Under the pieces are notes generated by a model. That model was not told the origin of the DNA, ran no database searches, and worked only from the letters and a program-made list of their open reading frames with translations. Positions 24,391-37,417 of a DNA stretch of 64,000 nt are shown in pieces. Where the stretch lies: NCBI GenBank assembly GCA_013397115.1, contig VWZW01001404.1:310001-374000 (forward strand), read 5' to 3'. How positions within the stretch are numbered: the first letter of the stretch is position 1; the number at the start of each line of letters is the position of its first letter. This stretch comes from Edolisoma coerulescens (taxonomy: Eukaryota > Chordata > Aves > Passeriformes > Campephagidae). Position numbers and translations under genes: made by a program.

Positions 24391-24417
24391 TTATTATTGT
24401 TGTTGTTATTATTATTC
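24391..24417 (+). repeat. ATT/GTT trinucleotide microsatellite
   Basis: A run of nine trinucleotides mixes att and gtt (ttattattgttgttgttatt). Short, imperfect simple repeat. Confidence 0.85.
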
Positions 24418-24928
24418 AAAGAACAGTTCTGAGAAATACTTTAAATAACAGAGGAAAGCAAAAATGCTAATCCTCTTACATAACACAAACCCCAGATGGC
24501 CTTGTGTAGAGAGGAGGAAGATGCCATAATAGCAGTCACCATTATCAGCTGAGCTCAGTGACAGATGTTAAAATGATGCAAGTGCTTGTGCTCACTCACA
24601 GAACTTCAGTAAGGTTTTTCTTGTCATATTTCTCACAGAAATAATTACAAATAAATATAAATTAATGTGCAAACACTAATCTTCACTGCAAGTGTACAAC
24701 TCATTCTGAATAATACCTCAAGTAAAGCTGTTGCAGTCTCCCCATTTACAGTTCTCCTCCTTAGCTAGAGAAAACTGCCACAGTAGCACTGGTGTCCTGT
24801 AGTTCTCAATTCCTAATCTATAAAATATTCAAATAGTAGCGCTGATTACTAATGATACCTATAACTAGTCCCATCGCCTAATGCATCACAGGCTGCTTCT
24901 ACATGAGTGTAGAAACAGCTTTCTTTCT

Positions 24929-24960
24929 CTGGCCCTAAATTGTTTCAAATTTAGGGCTGG
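24929..24960. repeat. Perfect 10-bp-arm hairpin
   Basis: The arms gccctaaatt (24932-24941) and aatttagggc (24948-24957) are exact reverse complements around a 6-base loop (gtttca). Two wobble pairs and one Watson-Crick pair extend the stem at its base. It is too short for a microRNA precursor. It could be a chance palindrome, a protein-binding site or a cruciform-prone spot. Confidence 0.75.
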
Positions 24961-27900
24961 TCTATGTGACATAAAAAGTGCACAGCTGCCCATTTCCCCG
25001 AGCATTTTGTCACAGGGATAACCTTGTAGTTAAGGGTGACAGGACTGCAGTAGAAGGTTGAGGAGGTACTCATCTGCCAGGAGGAACCATTTACCTTAAT
25101 AAAACATCCTGAGATCCTGCACAGAAATGCTCACTTAGCAAATCCACTGTTCAGGAACAGAAATATTTCTGTGAAATAGTTTCATCTCCAGTTTCACTGG
25201 TCTGTGTTCAGAGTGCATGAGGAACCAGTTTTGCTCAGACCTTGTCAGCTCTCAGAGTAACATCACCACAAACCAGGCACCAAACAAAAGCAAGCAGAAC
25301 AGATTGTATTTGATGTTACAAATAAATTTGAGGACAATCTGAGGTCAGCATGAGAAGCCTTCTTATCTACCTCTCTTGGATGCTCTCCCACTTTCATGAT
25401 TGTGAAACCACTGTTTCCTGTCCTTTTCCCAGGGATTCATGAGAATGACAGAAATTTAACCTGTTGCACTTCCTCAGACACAGGTGCTGCTGTAAAACAG
25501 AACTTGTTGCAGGTGTCAGTCTGTCCCAGAGCGCCGGAGGAGCTATTGCCCCACAAGGCAGTGAGGGTCAGCAGCTGCCCCAGGAAAACTAGGAACAGTT
25601 TCACATCCTTCCTGCCCCTTGGAAATATCTATTCAGTGTGTTACTCCATACCCACTTAATCTCCGCCAATGCAGAGTTAAACGTGGAGGTGCTAAACCAC
25701 CTGCACTTGGGACAAAAAACCCCTAATCATCAGTGGAGGCTGAGCCTTCTTATTCCTTGCTCTTTCCTGCAGCAACCATGAATATCACGGGATACCAGCC
25801 TTCCAGCTATGGTATTGGTCTGTATCTACCCACATGCAGAGAATGATTTATTAAAATATGTGTCCAAGAATCATATCTGTACCAGTGGAGAAAACATCCA
25901 AGAAAGCAGTCTCACTAGTTCATGAGTCTTGGCTTGTAGAAATGAGCTGTTCTTAAATTTAAATCACAGTTTCTAACCTTCCCATTTCTTTGTCTGCCCA
26001 TTGCAATAATCATGAATAAAATGCTCCGAAGCACGAAGGCAGAAGGACAACTTAGGGACAGAGCAAAAAAAAATTATTCAATTAACGTATGCAGACTACC
26101 GCCTTTTTGCTGCTCTCCTCTTGTCTTCTACATCTCTTCTGGTTTCTGCAAATAAACACAGTGTAGTACACCTGGTTGGGAAGGGATTCCTTCAAGGGCT
26201 CAGCTAGATGATGGCAGCAGGCTCCTTCATCTCACCCCACTGAGGTGCTATTCAGCCACAAGGGTGGCTTTAAGAAGATCATAATCAGAAAGGAAACAGT
26301 GAGGTCCCCATAATTTTTCTGAAAAGCCCAGAAAAGGCTTATGTTCAGCTTTACTTCATCTTCCCTTGCAGAGCAATAATTTATTCAAACTACAGCTTAA
26401 ATGTCTCCTCAAAGAGTTAACTTATTAAAAACGATCATGAAAGAAAATGCCCGTTTATACTGAAATTATAGAGAAGTCTCTTGTCTTTATCAAGTCTCAA
26501 GTGTATTTGCACTTAAAAGCTTCCCCCCACCCTCCTTTGCCAACTAGAAACAATAGTGCAGGTGCATTGCCCTTCAGTGAACAATGTATTTATCCTGGGA
26601 GGCAGGAAGTTGGTTTCACACCTGTTTCTTCTTTTTATTTGTTCTTGGCCTGGCTAATTTGCCGAATGTCATGATTGGTACAGCTGAGGCTGTCAGAAAG
26701 AATTACCACTTTGTAACATGACGGCCTAATTCTGGCAGTTCAGATTTTACAATGATTTGCCTTTTGTTCTTTCTTTCAGTAGTGGTCTGTTTTCTGCAGT
26801 GCACACAAACTGAATGTGATCAGTAGTAACAGAAAATGTAAGAATAAAATAGGCTACTTTATTAGATGAGTGTCCCTTTTGGGTAGTATATTACAAAGGT
26901 TCTAAAGACAGTGAGGGTTAAATCTCTGATATGATAAAAAAGTGTCATGTCATGGGCTGAAATGAATATAATTTTGCAGGACTTCATGACCTAGACTTGG
27001 AAATTATTTTTGTCAGAATTCAAGGACTGCTGAAAATTGAGAGGTACTCTGTTGTCACATGAATATTACAGAAGTAGCAAGATGTGGTGAATATTTCGTA
27101 CCCACATATTCATTTAGGTTTTGACTTTATGATCAGTGCTTTATTTTTTTTATCTAAATCTAAGTGGGCACTTTCAGGAACAGCATTATCCTGTTGTTGA
27201 TATTTAAACTGCAGCTGAGAGCTAAGAAGTTTTATCTATGAGTAAGTCAGCTCAACATAAGAAAGAACAATTATGTAGTTAATGCATAAATTTTTGCAAT
27301 TAATTTTGCTTTGATTTAAACATTTTAAGAGTGATACACCTCTCTTAACATTGTATCCCAACAAGGACACTGCTTCCCAGGCTTTTCTGTTTACCTCTGT
27401 ACTGAAGACCTTTGAGAACTTCCACTGTGTGCCAGCGTGTCTGTGTTTCACAGAGCACGAGCCACCTGCAGGCACAGCACCCACCACCCCACAACCCGTT
27501 CAGAATTCACCACCCTGGGCTCATCCACAACACATGTGCCACCTGCACCAATAAGCATTCATTCTAATGTTGTGGTAGCAAAATTGATTAGCTAAATCTT
27601 GGAAGGATGGGGATGAAGAGAGAGGGAGCAGGACTGGACCATGGCAGGATCACCAAGATGTAACCTTTTCTCAGAAGTCACAGTGCTGTGACCAGAATAA
27701 ATGTGAGAGACTTCTCAGCTCCTCTATTGCACAGAAGCACATTTTAAACACTGCAGGACACTGGTGCCAACATCAAGCCATCTTTTTTAAACTCGTATGG
27801 GACATACATCATGAGCACTCACACATGAAACCACATCTTCCCATAGACACAAACGCACGTAGAGGGCTGCTGATTTCAGGCTGAAAGGCCACCTAGACAG

Positions 27901-29978
27901 CCCTTTGCAAGGAAAGGGTGACAGATCTAGAGAAGCAGCAGGCTATTTTCTGGATCCTTCCTTCAGAGGATCATTAGCTTCACTAATGCAGCTACATCAG
28001 ACATTTATAGAGATGGGGCTTTACAATTCCAAGTCAGCAAACCTTGTATTGCTTCCATTATCAAGGAGCTTCTGCAAGGCTGTTCCCCATCTGCTTCATC
28101 CTTGACAAGATTTATGACAACTCAGGCATCATTGCCGTGCTCCATAAGAATACATATCCAGCCCCTACAAGACTATCAAAAGAACAGACTTCCCCCGCAG
28201 TCTTCCATTGAATCTCTCTGGGTTTATAATAATCATACAGTGATGCTTTCTCATTGTAGGCCAGCTGCATACATTGTCTTCACCAGTCATGCCCATATTG
28301 CCAATCTATTTCAAATCTCTGGCACTGTCCTCCTTTTGTGACTAACAAGGATCAACATAACTTTTTATGTGAAGGAAAATGCCAGTATCTGCATCTCAAG
28401 GCAACCTAACAACCCAAACCAAGAATTTTTGCTTGCTGCTTGAGCCCTTTTGACAATTTCACCCCTAGAAAACACGTACCAATATTTTCAGGTTCTGACA
28501 GACATTTGTCATGGTGCATTTGATTGGCTTAGGACCTTGTCAGTGAGAAGAGTTCACTGCTTGTGTGGAAAACATCATCAAGATGCTTTCTGTGCACTTG
28601 GTATGAGGAGAATGGAGCCATTACAAGTTACACAGCCTCCAGTAAGACCATACATGCCAGAGGATTCCTTCCCAGTCCAGTGGCAAGCTTGTGCAAAGTC
28701 TATACTAACAGTTTTCTAGACTGCCAAGGGTATGTACATATATATTGGATTCATTATGTATTCCTCACCTATCCTTCAACAGCATGGCTTATGAGAGAGC
28801 AGCAGATTCTGGATTACCCTTTTTCCTGTTCCGCCCATATCCTTCTTGCTACTTTAGAAATTTTTTGTACAGACTTTCCCTCTATTGTTTTTTCCCTCTG
28901 CAAACAGTAGATTCTTTTCCCTCATTCATATAAATTGACATCATTTCTGGATTGCCCTATCACTTGACGCTTGAAATACCTAATATCAATTTGTACTTAG
29001 TCTCTCCTTGTTTCTTCACAAACAACAGCAAAGAAATGGAACTCAGAGGTCCTGTTTTCTTTCCTTTCCCTCTCTTTCCTCCACTTTCATAGAATACAGT
29101 ACATCATACCTCAGCCAAAGAAACATATACCAACACTCACAAATTGAGAATGCTAGAGAAATGAGAGAGAATATTTTCTAATATCCTGTTACATTTTTCT
29201 ATCCCTGGCCAAGGGATAGATATCATTCTCCACTCACTGAGCTACAGCTCTTCTCCTGGAAGAAGGCAGTGAAAAACAGGATCAGTACTGAGTGAATAGC
29301 TTTCCTCCACAAAGGAATAGTGAGTGGTCCCCTGGCACGTACGTATGCCTAGTGAAGAGTAAACTAATTTTTTCTACCTGACACAGTCAAGAGAGCTGCC
29401 AAGTGCCAATAAATGCAAAACTTTCTTGTTATCATCCAAAGAAAAAATATTTTAAAGCTGTCAATAGTTACACTGTTTTCTGTTTGTACAGGTGAAATGC
29501 ATTGGCCCCACAGAGAGAGACTACTGGGCACAAGGAGATCTTAGGTCAGCAGCCTGCACTAGAGATTGCCCAGCTGCATCCACCTCTTCTCAAAGGACAA
29601 GCTTACAGACCAATCTGTCCTACTGAGGTGAATTCAGGAGAGGAGCACTCCAGTCAGTCTTTAGCTAACCTCCCTTACTGAGGTCTTGTTAGTCACAGTC
29701 ATAATTTATTTGGGTCATTTAGAACAGATTAAGTGCACACAGAAGCCCTTTTAAGGGCACAGATGGAGACAGATTACTCAAAGGAAGATAGACATCTGAC
29801 AAACAATCTAGTAATAATGCATCTCCATAAAAGAAGAGCAAGCAAGTGAATCTACAAATTGTTGGCTCTCTTTCCATGTGCTTGAAGAAACGTCTTCTCT
29901 GTAGTCTGAAGAGACAAAAAGGAAGAGAAAAACACAAAATAAAACCCAAACAGCTGAGGAATCCATTTGTCCCAGGTT
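24961..29978. other. Non-coding stretch, no gene recognised
   Basis: There are several short open frames. Plus-strand ones cluster between 27905 and 28933 (up to 115 codons) in shifting frames, with no recognisable protein. The patch at about 26630-26780 (gtcatgattggtacagc, acatgacggcctaattctgg) is unique sequence with enhancer-like texture. No repeats that I can name. Confidence 0.55.
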
Positions 29979-29997
29979 AAAAAAAAAAAAAAAAAAA
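29979..29997 (+). repeat. A19 homopolymer tract
   Basis: Nineteen consecutive A residues. No retroposon body can be recognised upstream, although an A-rich run (aaacacaaaataaaaccc) lies about 30 bases before it. Confidence 0.9.
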
Positions 29998-31397
29998 CAC
30001 CTTATTCCTTCTAACATTTCTTAGAAAAGTAACCCAAACTGAAGCAAATGCTATAAATTTTAAGTCCCACCTACTAGAATAATTTCCAGAAACTTTTTAA
30101 CCTGTCTGCTCCAGTGGCACAACAGCTGCATGTGAGTACCTATTGATGACATTGAGGGCATTGTGTCAATACTTCTGCTCTATCCTCAGCAGGTCCACTC
30201 TACCACCTTGGTTTGGACACAGCACAAAAGCCCTGGTGAACTGGCTCCCTCGATGGCCACCAGTGCAGAAATGCCTGCCCCCAAGGCAGGGGAGCTGACA
30301 CAAGTGCAGAGTCATGAAGATCTGGCAAAGTCTTATTCAAAGAGTCATTCACCATCAAAGATCGGTTTTACCACTGGTGCACCTCTCTCCACACCTAATC
30401 AGAATCCTAAAACAGGATTGGGTATTCCTCATGGAATTGTGGTCTGTCACTCTTCCCATCCTTGTCTTTCATGATTTGGATTATGTTATCCCAGGACTTC
30501 CCGCAGACAGACAGGCCTTGACAAAGCAAAAATGTTTATCTGCTGTCTGATCCACTGCTGGAGCATAGCAAGAAGATGCTCCTACACCGCCAGAACTGAA
30601 GATATTGGCTGCTGAAGTGCTTACTTTCTCTCAGAAGTAAGATTTTGGAAAATTGCAATGATAAAGCCTTGTTAAATGACGCTAAAAGTGGAGAACTTCA
30701 TAGAATTTCAGTACAAAACTTAGTCCATGAAAAAACTTAAATGAACTGAGCCTGAGACCCCACAAATACTTTCATGATGTTCTTATTATATGGAAAAATT
30801 GAAGACAAGTGAATAAAAATGATCATCTCAGAGATTCATAGGATATTGAATATTAAAGTCATAAGGAAGATGGTGTTCTATGTTCTATATCTCAAATACT
30901 TGTTTACAAAGAACTGTCATCTGAACAATCTGGCAGAGGTCTGGATACCAAAAAAGCTGCTTAAAAAAAGGTGTACTGACATTAAAACCTTTTGAGGTCA
31001 CTTTTGCCCATGGGTTGTCACAAAGAAATCTATAGAAATAAAAATCCGTTAAAATAATTTTATTTCAGAATGCTATTTTAAAGAATAAACTAAGATAATT
31101 GAAGCAGATTGCTTTGAAAAAAACAAGGTTGAGAATCTTATTGACTGAATACAAGAAAGGAGGATTCAAATTCTTCTGGAAGAGCCATTAATACTAATCT
31201 GAACTGGTGAAATTAAATCCCGTGATTCAGTCCCAAGGAAACAATTAACTGATTGCAAATTATTAAAAATTATTAAATTCCAGGGATTAGTTTAAGATAA
31301 TTCTTGTATTCCATATGTATTAGTGCCACAAAAAACACAATGGGTAAACACTTGTTTATTTAATGGAAAATGGTACTTAAATCAGCAGAGATACAGT
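29998..31397. other. Non-coding stretch, no gene seen
   Basis: An open frame of 103 codons (30163-30474, plus) is the longest. It has no recognisable domain and a second frame overlaps it. Otherwise AT-rich unique sequence. Confidence 0.6.
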
Positions 31398-31452
31398 GAA
31401 TTTAGGTCCAGAGGGGACTCTTTTGATCCTGCAGTTTAACTTCTATTAAAGC
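31398..31452 (-). mobile_element. Probable ancient CR1/L3-like 3' end relic
   Basis: The words tttaggtccagaggggac, ttttgatcctgcagttta and acttctatt follow the order and spacing of the antisense 3' end of old CR1/L3-type LINEs. In those, 'GGCCAGAAGGGACCATTGTG' is followed by 'ATCATCTAGTCTGACCTCC'. Identity is modest over about 55 bases and no octamer tail remains, so this is a tentative call. If correct, it is an old, immobile insertion shared with distant relatives. Confidence 0.4.
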
Positions 31453-32850
31453 TGGACAAAAAAGATAAAGTTTCTGTTGTGAGAGAAGTGTTCTTTGACT
31501 GTACATATTTTATTTAGAGATCTATATAGTATTTAAATGTCAAAATTATTCTTCATGGCAATAATTATTTTTAATTCTATCCCATTTGTTTCTAAAAGAA
31601 ATAATAAATAAAGTTCTGCAAGGATCTGGTGACTTTGAACTGTTAGATAGTAAAAGATAATACACCTTCTAAGGAAATTTGTTAAAACCAGAAAGGTTTG
31701 GATACAAAGTTCATGGATTTAAGTTTTTCATGCATAAGTTTTTCTGTGTAGCTCAGTGCTAACAAGAGCTCAGTGGGGCTTTTCCATTTGCTTTTATCCT
31801 ATAGGGCAGGCTGTAGCACCATGCAGGTTTGTATACTAAATTTGAAATTTGTTTTCCACAGTTCTCTCTCCTGAAATTATGAAGAGCTTCTGTCACTTGC
31901 CATAAAGGAGTACAAAGAAATCCTTCTCTTATCTTGTGACCCCGTGTTATTGCCACTAATTGCAGAGCATTACCATTTCAACTTCACAGTATCAGTTGCA
32001 ATTTGCTACCTCTGATTCCGGAAACCACTGAGCCATACTAAACAACAAGGATGAGAGGGCTGGCTTATCCTCTGGTTTACCTTCATCTGTGGTTTTGCTC
32101 CTTTTCAGATACAATGAGTCTCAAGATCAGACTGACCACCCCTTTTTGACAAGGAGAGGCATCTGTTCTCAAAGCCCTGTTTGACACCTTTCCCACACAA
32201 AATATTTTGGTGCATTGTCTTCTGAAGTACCTTAAAAATTCTGGTGGGAATCTGTAGGCAAGATACTCTTTAGAAATAATTAAGATGTCTGCAAAGGGGA
32301 GGATTTGGATAGCTTTTTGATTTGTTTGGTGAAAGAGGAGTTTTTAGCAAGTGCATTCTTTCTTTCCAGGAGAATTGGGATAGGACTACCTTTACCCCAG
32401 TTGTGCACAGTTTCTGTCTCAGGTAGGTTAGAACCTAACTGCTGCAGACTGCATCTACACCCCTTTGATGTCCATGCATCACGCTTCTCTTCTCACTGAA
32501 GATTTGCAGATTTGATTTGCTTCTGGCCAAACGAAGAGGCTCAGCTCTGTGGTGAATCTGTATATGTCAAGGCCAGGTTGAGATTTTTTGAAGGGGAGAA
32601 GCATAAACAGTGATGTTCATATGCAGAAGAATGGAGGATCAGATAAACAGCACATGTTCAATTGCTCACAGGGCAACTGTCTGTCATACAGAGCTGAAGA
32701 TGACACATTATTTGTTTTGAATTCTCGGAGTCAGGAGCTCTCTTTCTGACTAAGCCCTACCTAAGCTTCCTGTTCCTCACGCTTACTCCCTTTGTGAGAT
32801 CAAGTCATAATACCTAAGAGGAGAAAAGTTTCCGGGCTGAGAATACTGCC
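31453..32850. other. Non-coding stretch with one splice-like segment
   Basis: No gene is recognised. A pyrimidine-rich acceptor (ttctttctttccag) and a donor (caggtaggt) bracket 53 bases at 32370-32422. This is described under findings as a possible cryptic exon. Confidence 0.6.
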
Positions 32851-32864
32851 TTTTTTTTTTTTTT
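32851..32864 (+). repeat. T14 homopolymer tract
   Basis: Fourteen consecutive T residues. Simple repeat. Confidence 0.9.
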
Positions 32865-35800
32865 AATGAAATGTGTAAAAACAGAATATGTTTTCTCACC
32901 TGTCATCTGTCAATAATCATTATTTAAATGCATTCAGCTTACATGTAAATAAACATTACTTCCAACTATTATGTCTACAAACTCCAGCTGGACTTGGAAG
33001 ATCATTGCCATTTGTACTCTATGAACATTTATGAGTGATTCAGAGCTCCGATGAGCCCCTTGGATACAATCAAGTTGGTTTTGATTAAGAAATGAGATTT
33101 TCCACAGCTTTCCATAGACTTCTGCAAATATAATTGAATGGAACTTCGCAGACAGTTCAACTAAGCTATTGCACAAGAATCCATCTACATCTTAGGCATA
33201 TTGTCTTACCAACACTGAGATAACGGTATGCTGTTTGAAATGTATGTGTCATTCTATAAGTGAATTTAGAAGATGAAAGCAGTTAAACTGAAGCTGATAA
33301 AAATACATTGCTCCACACCACCTGGAAAGGTGGATCACAAGTTTCACTAACTCTAACCACAAGCAAACAAAATTTCTAATGTGTTATAACTGATGCAAAA
33401 TATTATTCTGTTAAGCTAAAAAGAAGCCTGGCTTCTTCTTTATGTTGGGATCTTTTTTGCATGCTAATGGACTTCCTTACATTCACCATTCTTCTAATTT
33501 TGTGAAAAAACAGAAACATTTTATAATTTTTAATTTTAAAAAATCAAATATAAGGGAGCATCACAATGGTTCAACAAGGACTTTTACAGAATTTATTCTC
33601 AGCATATGAAGCCAGAGGGGTAACTCAATCTATCATGCTGAGATAACCATCTGAATAATCCAGCATAGTACTGAAAGAGGTAAAAAATTCCTGATAGCAG
33701 ACAGGTGGTGCAAAACCATAGCAACAGAAGGTTCGGACAATGTGGTACAAATGCAAACAGAACTCTCCATATGTATTGTTTGGTCCTCTGCTTAATGTAA
33801 AATTGTACTTTAGCTCCAGATTATTTCAAATTTAAATTAATTTTTTCACACTTGCCATGTCATCTCTTCATTCTTTACACCTGTCTCCTTCTTGCCTTCC
33901 GGTTTTGGTCAACATTTGTTGATGAAGTGCTCTTCAGTCTCCAGGCGTGACCAAACCTCAAACTGTGTACATATTTCCCTACAGAAAATTTCCCAACCCC
34001 TGCTTTTTCTCCCATCAGACCTGCCTGTGTACTGCCAGGGTGGGTGTGAGGCTCCCAGGTTTTTATTCACGTGCCCCATATAATCAACATAGAGTGAGAA
34101 GTGCCAGCAAAGATTTCTAGAGGAAAATCTTGTCCTCCTCAGTTCATCTAGTGAATTGATGATCTGGCAGCTCTCAAAGTTATGTGCTTTACACCAATTC
34201 TATCAGGATTTTAGGCAGTTATGTCTAAAGAACTGTTTCATTAGAATTTTAAATTTTATATGCAAACTGTCTTAGGCTGCATTTACATTAGCATATTGGT
34301 TCAGAGCAGTTGTGCACTCTTGAAATAACTCTCTCAGTCATCCCCACTTATTGCACATTGGCTAAATTCACAGAAAAGTTTTAGTGTTTACAAACCAAAT
34401 CCCTTCTGGGGCTGTGCTACAGTGCACACCAAATGGGCTGCTGCCCTTCAGGGGGATATGGCAGTCTCAACCAACAATCCGTTCTTCAGTGAGCTCAGAA
34501 ACATATTCATTGTAGGCATGTTCAGTCCAGAACTCCATATTAAATCTAGACTGAAGTAAGATGCCCAAACTAAGAAAAAATCAGATATAAAGATCTCATA
34601 TTGATTGCTTTAATCTATGTATTCTGAATTAAATCGTTTTATGCGGATATATTCATATCTGTAAGCCAGTTGAACCCAGACTTTCCTGCCCCCATGTACC
34701 ATTGTATTACTTCTGCTTTTCTCCCATTGCTTCAACTTGGCATGCACCTCCCTTGACATTACTTCTCCAGTAATAGCACTCTTTTATATTTTTCCCACAC
34801 AGAATCTTTCCGTATTACTAATTCAATACATTAGCAATTACCCAGCACATCTTTGACTAGCGACAAAAGCGAATGTAGCTGTCTACAACTGAGCCATTGT
34901 CAAGGCTCTCCTCATAGTCAATAGAAAGAAATAGGCAGTTTTTGGGGTATGATTCATCTTAACCTACAGTAGACACTGAGTATGGGTCAGATGAATCATG
35001 TCTCCAAAGTGCCTGCTTCTCTTTACTGGCAATATGGAATGCCTAGTGTGACTAGATCAGATTTGGATCTCAACACTGCAGCTATCTATGATCTGATGTT
35101 TTCCAGGCTGTCTTCTATCTTTTCTGGCTTGTTTTTTTTATTTAATAGAGTGACGCAAAAGCCTGGTGATCTGGATGAAAGTAGATTAAACAAGGGCACT
35201 CAGGTACATGCTTTTCTGGGGAGAAACAGGAGACTTGAACCCTGAGGAATCTGTTTCCGAACATGTTTTCTGCAGTAGGAGAATTGGTGGGTTAGTTTCC
35301 AAGTGATGTATATGCTGGATGACATCTGTGTTAAGTTCTTCTGTCTGATTCAAATCAAAGGAGGAACAGCTCATGCTTGCTTTGTATCAGTCTCAGATGA
35401 AGCAACAAGCAGTAGCATTTATATCCCACCTAGATTCAGTCATGGCACCTTCCAAGATGACTGTTCAACTGTGTGAATAGAAAGATAGATGAAATCAATT
35501 AAAGTAACCAGCAAACATTGCAATAATCACTGAAAATCAGAGTATTCATCTCTTGAGGAAAAGGAATTACTTCAGATTTACCCAAAGGTGATCCCGGGCA
35601 CTATTTGGATGCAACTATGTGTCTGTCTATGAAATGAGAATTGGGTGGAGTGTGGGGATTTGGTTTCAAATGCAGATTGCATTTACAGGGCATGTTGAGT
35701 ATTTAAGTATTTAATAACAAAGCAATTAGTTATTTACACAGAGGACAATAAGACTCCTTTGGAAATATCCATCTCATTGCCATTAAAAGCAAATGAAGTG

Positions 35801-36587
35801 ATTATGAACAGTGTAACCACACAATTAACTGATTAAATCCACACTCTTCTTTATACCAGACCTGCTTTTCAATATGACTTTTATGATTAAAAAAATAGGC
35901 TTGTACATGGTGACGCATACCTAAGCCTTCTGAGCATAAGTGAAATTTTTAATTAAAAATGTATGTTTCAAGATAAACAGCTTTCTCAAATACAGGATAA
36001 TGAAAGAATATGAATGCTGACAGAGGTGTAGAGCTCACAAAAATGGCTTTAGGGAAAGGGGGAGGTAATAAGATGCCAGACAATGCTTAAGTATTTGAAT
36101 ATTATAAAAATAGTTTACAATAAAGATACTCCCTTTCTACAGATACAATTGTAATTTTGCTGCCAAACAAAAGATAGTCAACAAATTACAAATTATAGAA
36201 AATAGAAGAGAGAAAGTTGCTACATTGCTCTTTCTTGGAGATTGGAAAATATTGTTTCAAAATTCTTCAGAATGAAATAAATTAGAAGAACTATGATCAC
36301 ATGACAAGTAACCTGGACTGTAGGGAATTTTGACTAAAATGGAGGCCATGGAATGAAATACAATGCCTGGATTATGGAAGGGCCTCTCCTCCAGACACCA
36401 ATTATGGTTTTGGCCAGTAGAGTATTTAGGTTCTCAAGTTCCCTAGTGTAGTTTCCATGCCATGCATTAAAATTTATTTTTTTGTTCAAATGTATTTTGG
36501 TGTAAATAACTGCAATTCATTTTCCTGAAAAAGGCATCTAAGGAGAAATATATTTTATGGTTTTTGCATGAAGGCAAAGAATTCCAT
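32865..36587. other. Long non-coding stretch, no gene seen
   Basis: AT-rich unique sequence. The longest open frame is 87 codons (34982-35245, plus), with no recognisable domain. No mobile elements or RNA genes are recognised. Confidence 0.65.
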
Positions 36588-36609
36588 TTTCAATATTTAA
36601 ATATTGAAA
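36588..36609. repeat. Perfect 22-bp palindrome
   Basis: The sequence tttcaatattt is followed directly by its exact reverse complement aaatattgaaa, with no spacer. It is AT-rich, so chance is plausible. Perfect spacer-free palindromes this long can extrude as cruciforms or serve as dimeric protein-binding sites. Confidence 0.85.
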
Positions 36610-37386
36610 CTCCCCCTCCCCCAATTTTTTAAAAATTTTATTTCCCTACAAAATAGATGTTGAAATATTGGTTATAGAGAACACTGGCTGGATATTGAAG
36701 GAGTCTCATTCGTGCAATGAAATATTTATTGTTTTCATGTCTTATTGTATGTTTTAGTATAGTTTCCAAATAAATAAAGGCACAGAGTTTTAAAGGTACT
36801 AGAAACTAGAAAGACACCAAACTTGTCAAGAGGAGGAATGAGAAACATTATAAGTCATCAGCAGAGAAAATAAAGTTTCAGAGGTAAGATTTTTTTTCAT
36901 TATGTAAACTATATATAGTAGTATACATAGAGAAAAATATAATAAAAAATATTTTTTTTCACTCAGTGTAACAAAAAGGAGTTTTGTGATAGACTTGCAT
37001 AAGAGCTTCAAGACTAATTAAATGCATTTCACAGAAAAGAATCATCAAATCTAGCAATGAAAGATGCAAGATATGAGAAAAACCTACTTTCTGACAATGC
37101 AGGATGTGTTTTGCTAGTCTACTTTTCATGCATCAGTCACTCTGTTTTAAATTTTATGAGCAGTGGTACTAGAGATTGCTGGAAACTTATAAGTTTGAAA
37201 AAAATAAAAATAACTAACAGCAAATTGTTTGAGATATTTGATAAAATAATAAAACAGTTCAGGCTTCCTCTGTATGGAAAGCAGGCCTGAATTCCCCAAC
37301 AAAGTGAAGTATATGTGTGTCACGAGAATTGATATTGGTTGAGGAATGAGAGGTTTAGAAATATTCAGCTGAAGAGCAGTTAGTCT
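36610..37386. other. Very AT-rich non-coding stretch
   Basis: Runs such as aatataataaaaaatatttttttt (36936-36960) dominate. No coding or RNA feature is seen. Confidence 0.7.
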
Positions 37387-37417
37387 TGTTTTCTGATAAG
37401 CTGTCAGAAAACAGCTT
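37387..37417. repeat. Two overlapping, mutually exclusive hairpins
   Basis: Hairpin one has arms tgttttctga (37387-37396) and tcagaaaaca (37404-37413) around a 7-base loop. Hairpin two uses aagctgt (37398-37404) and acagctt (37411-37417). Both sets of arms are exact and share bases, so only one can form at a time. No transcript is known here. Confidence 0.7.

Noticed and set aside
27905..28933. Cluster of plus-strand frames that might be a decayed retroviral or cellular gene
   Set aside because: The frames shift repeatedly and I could identify no reverse-transcriptase, protease, gag or other motif in either orientation.
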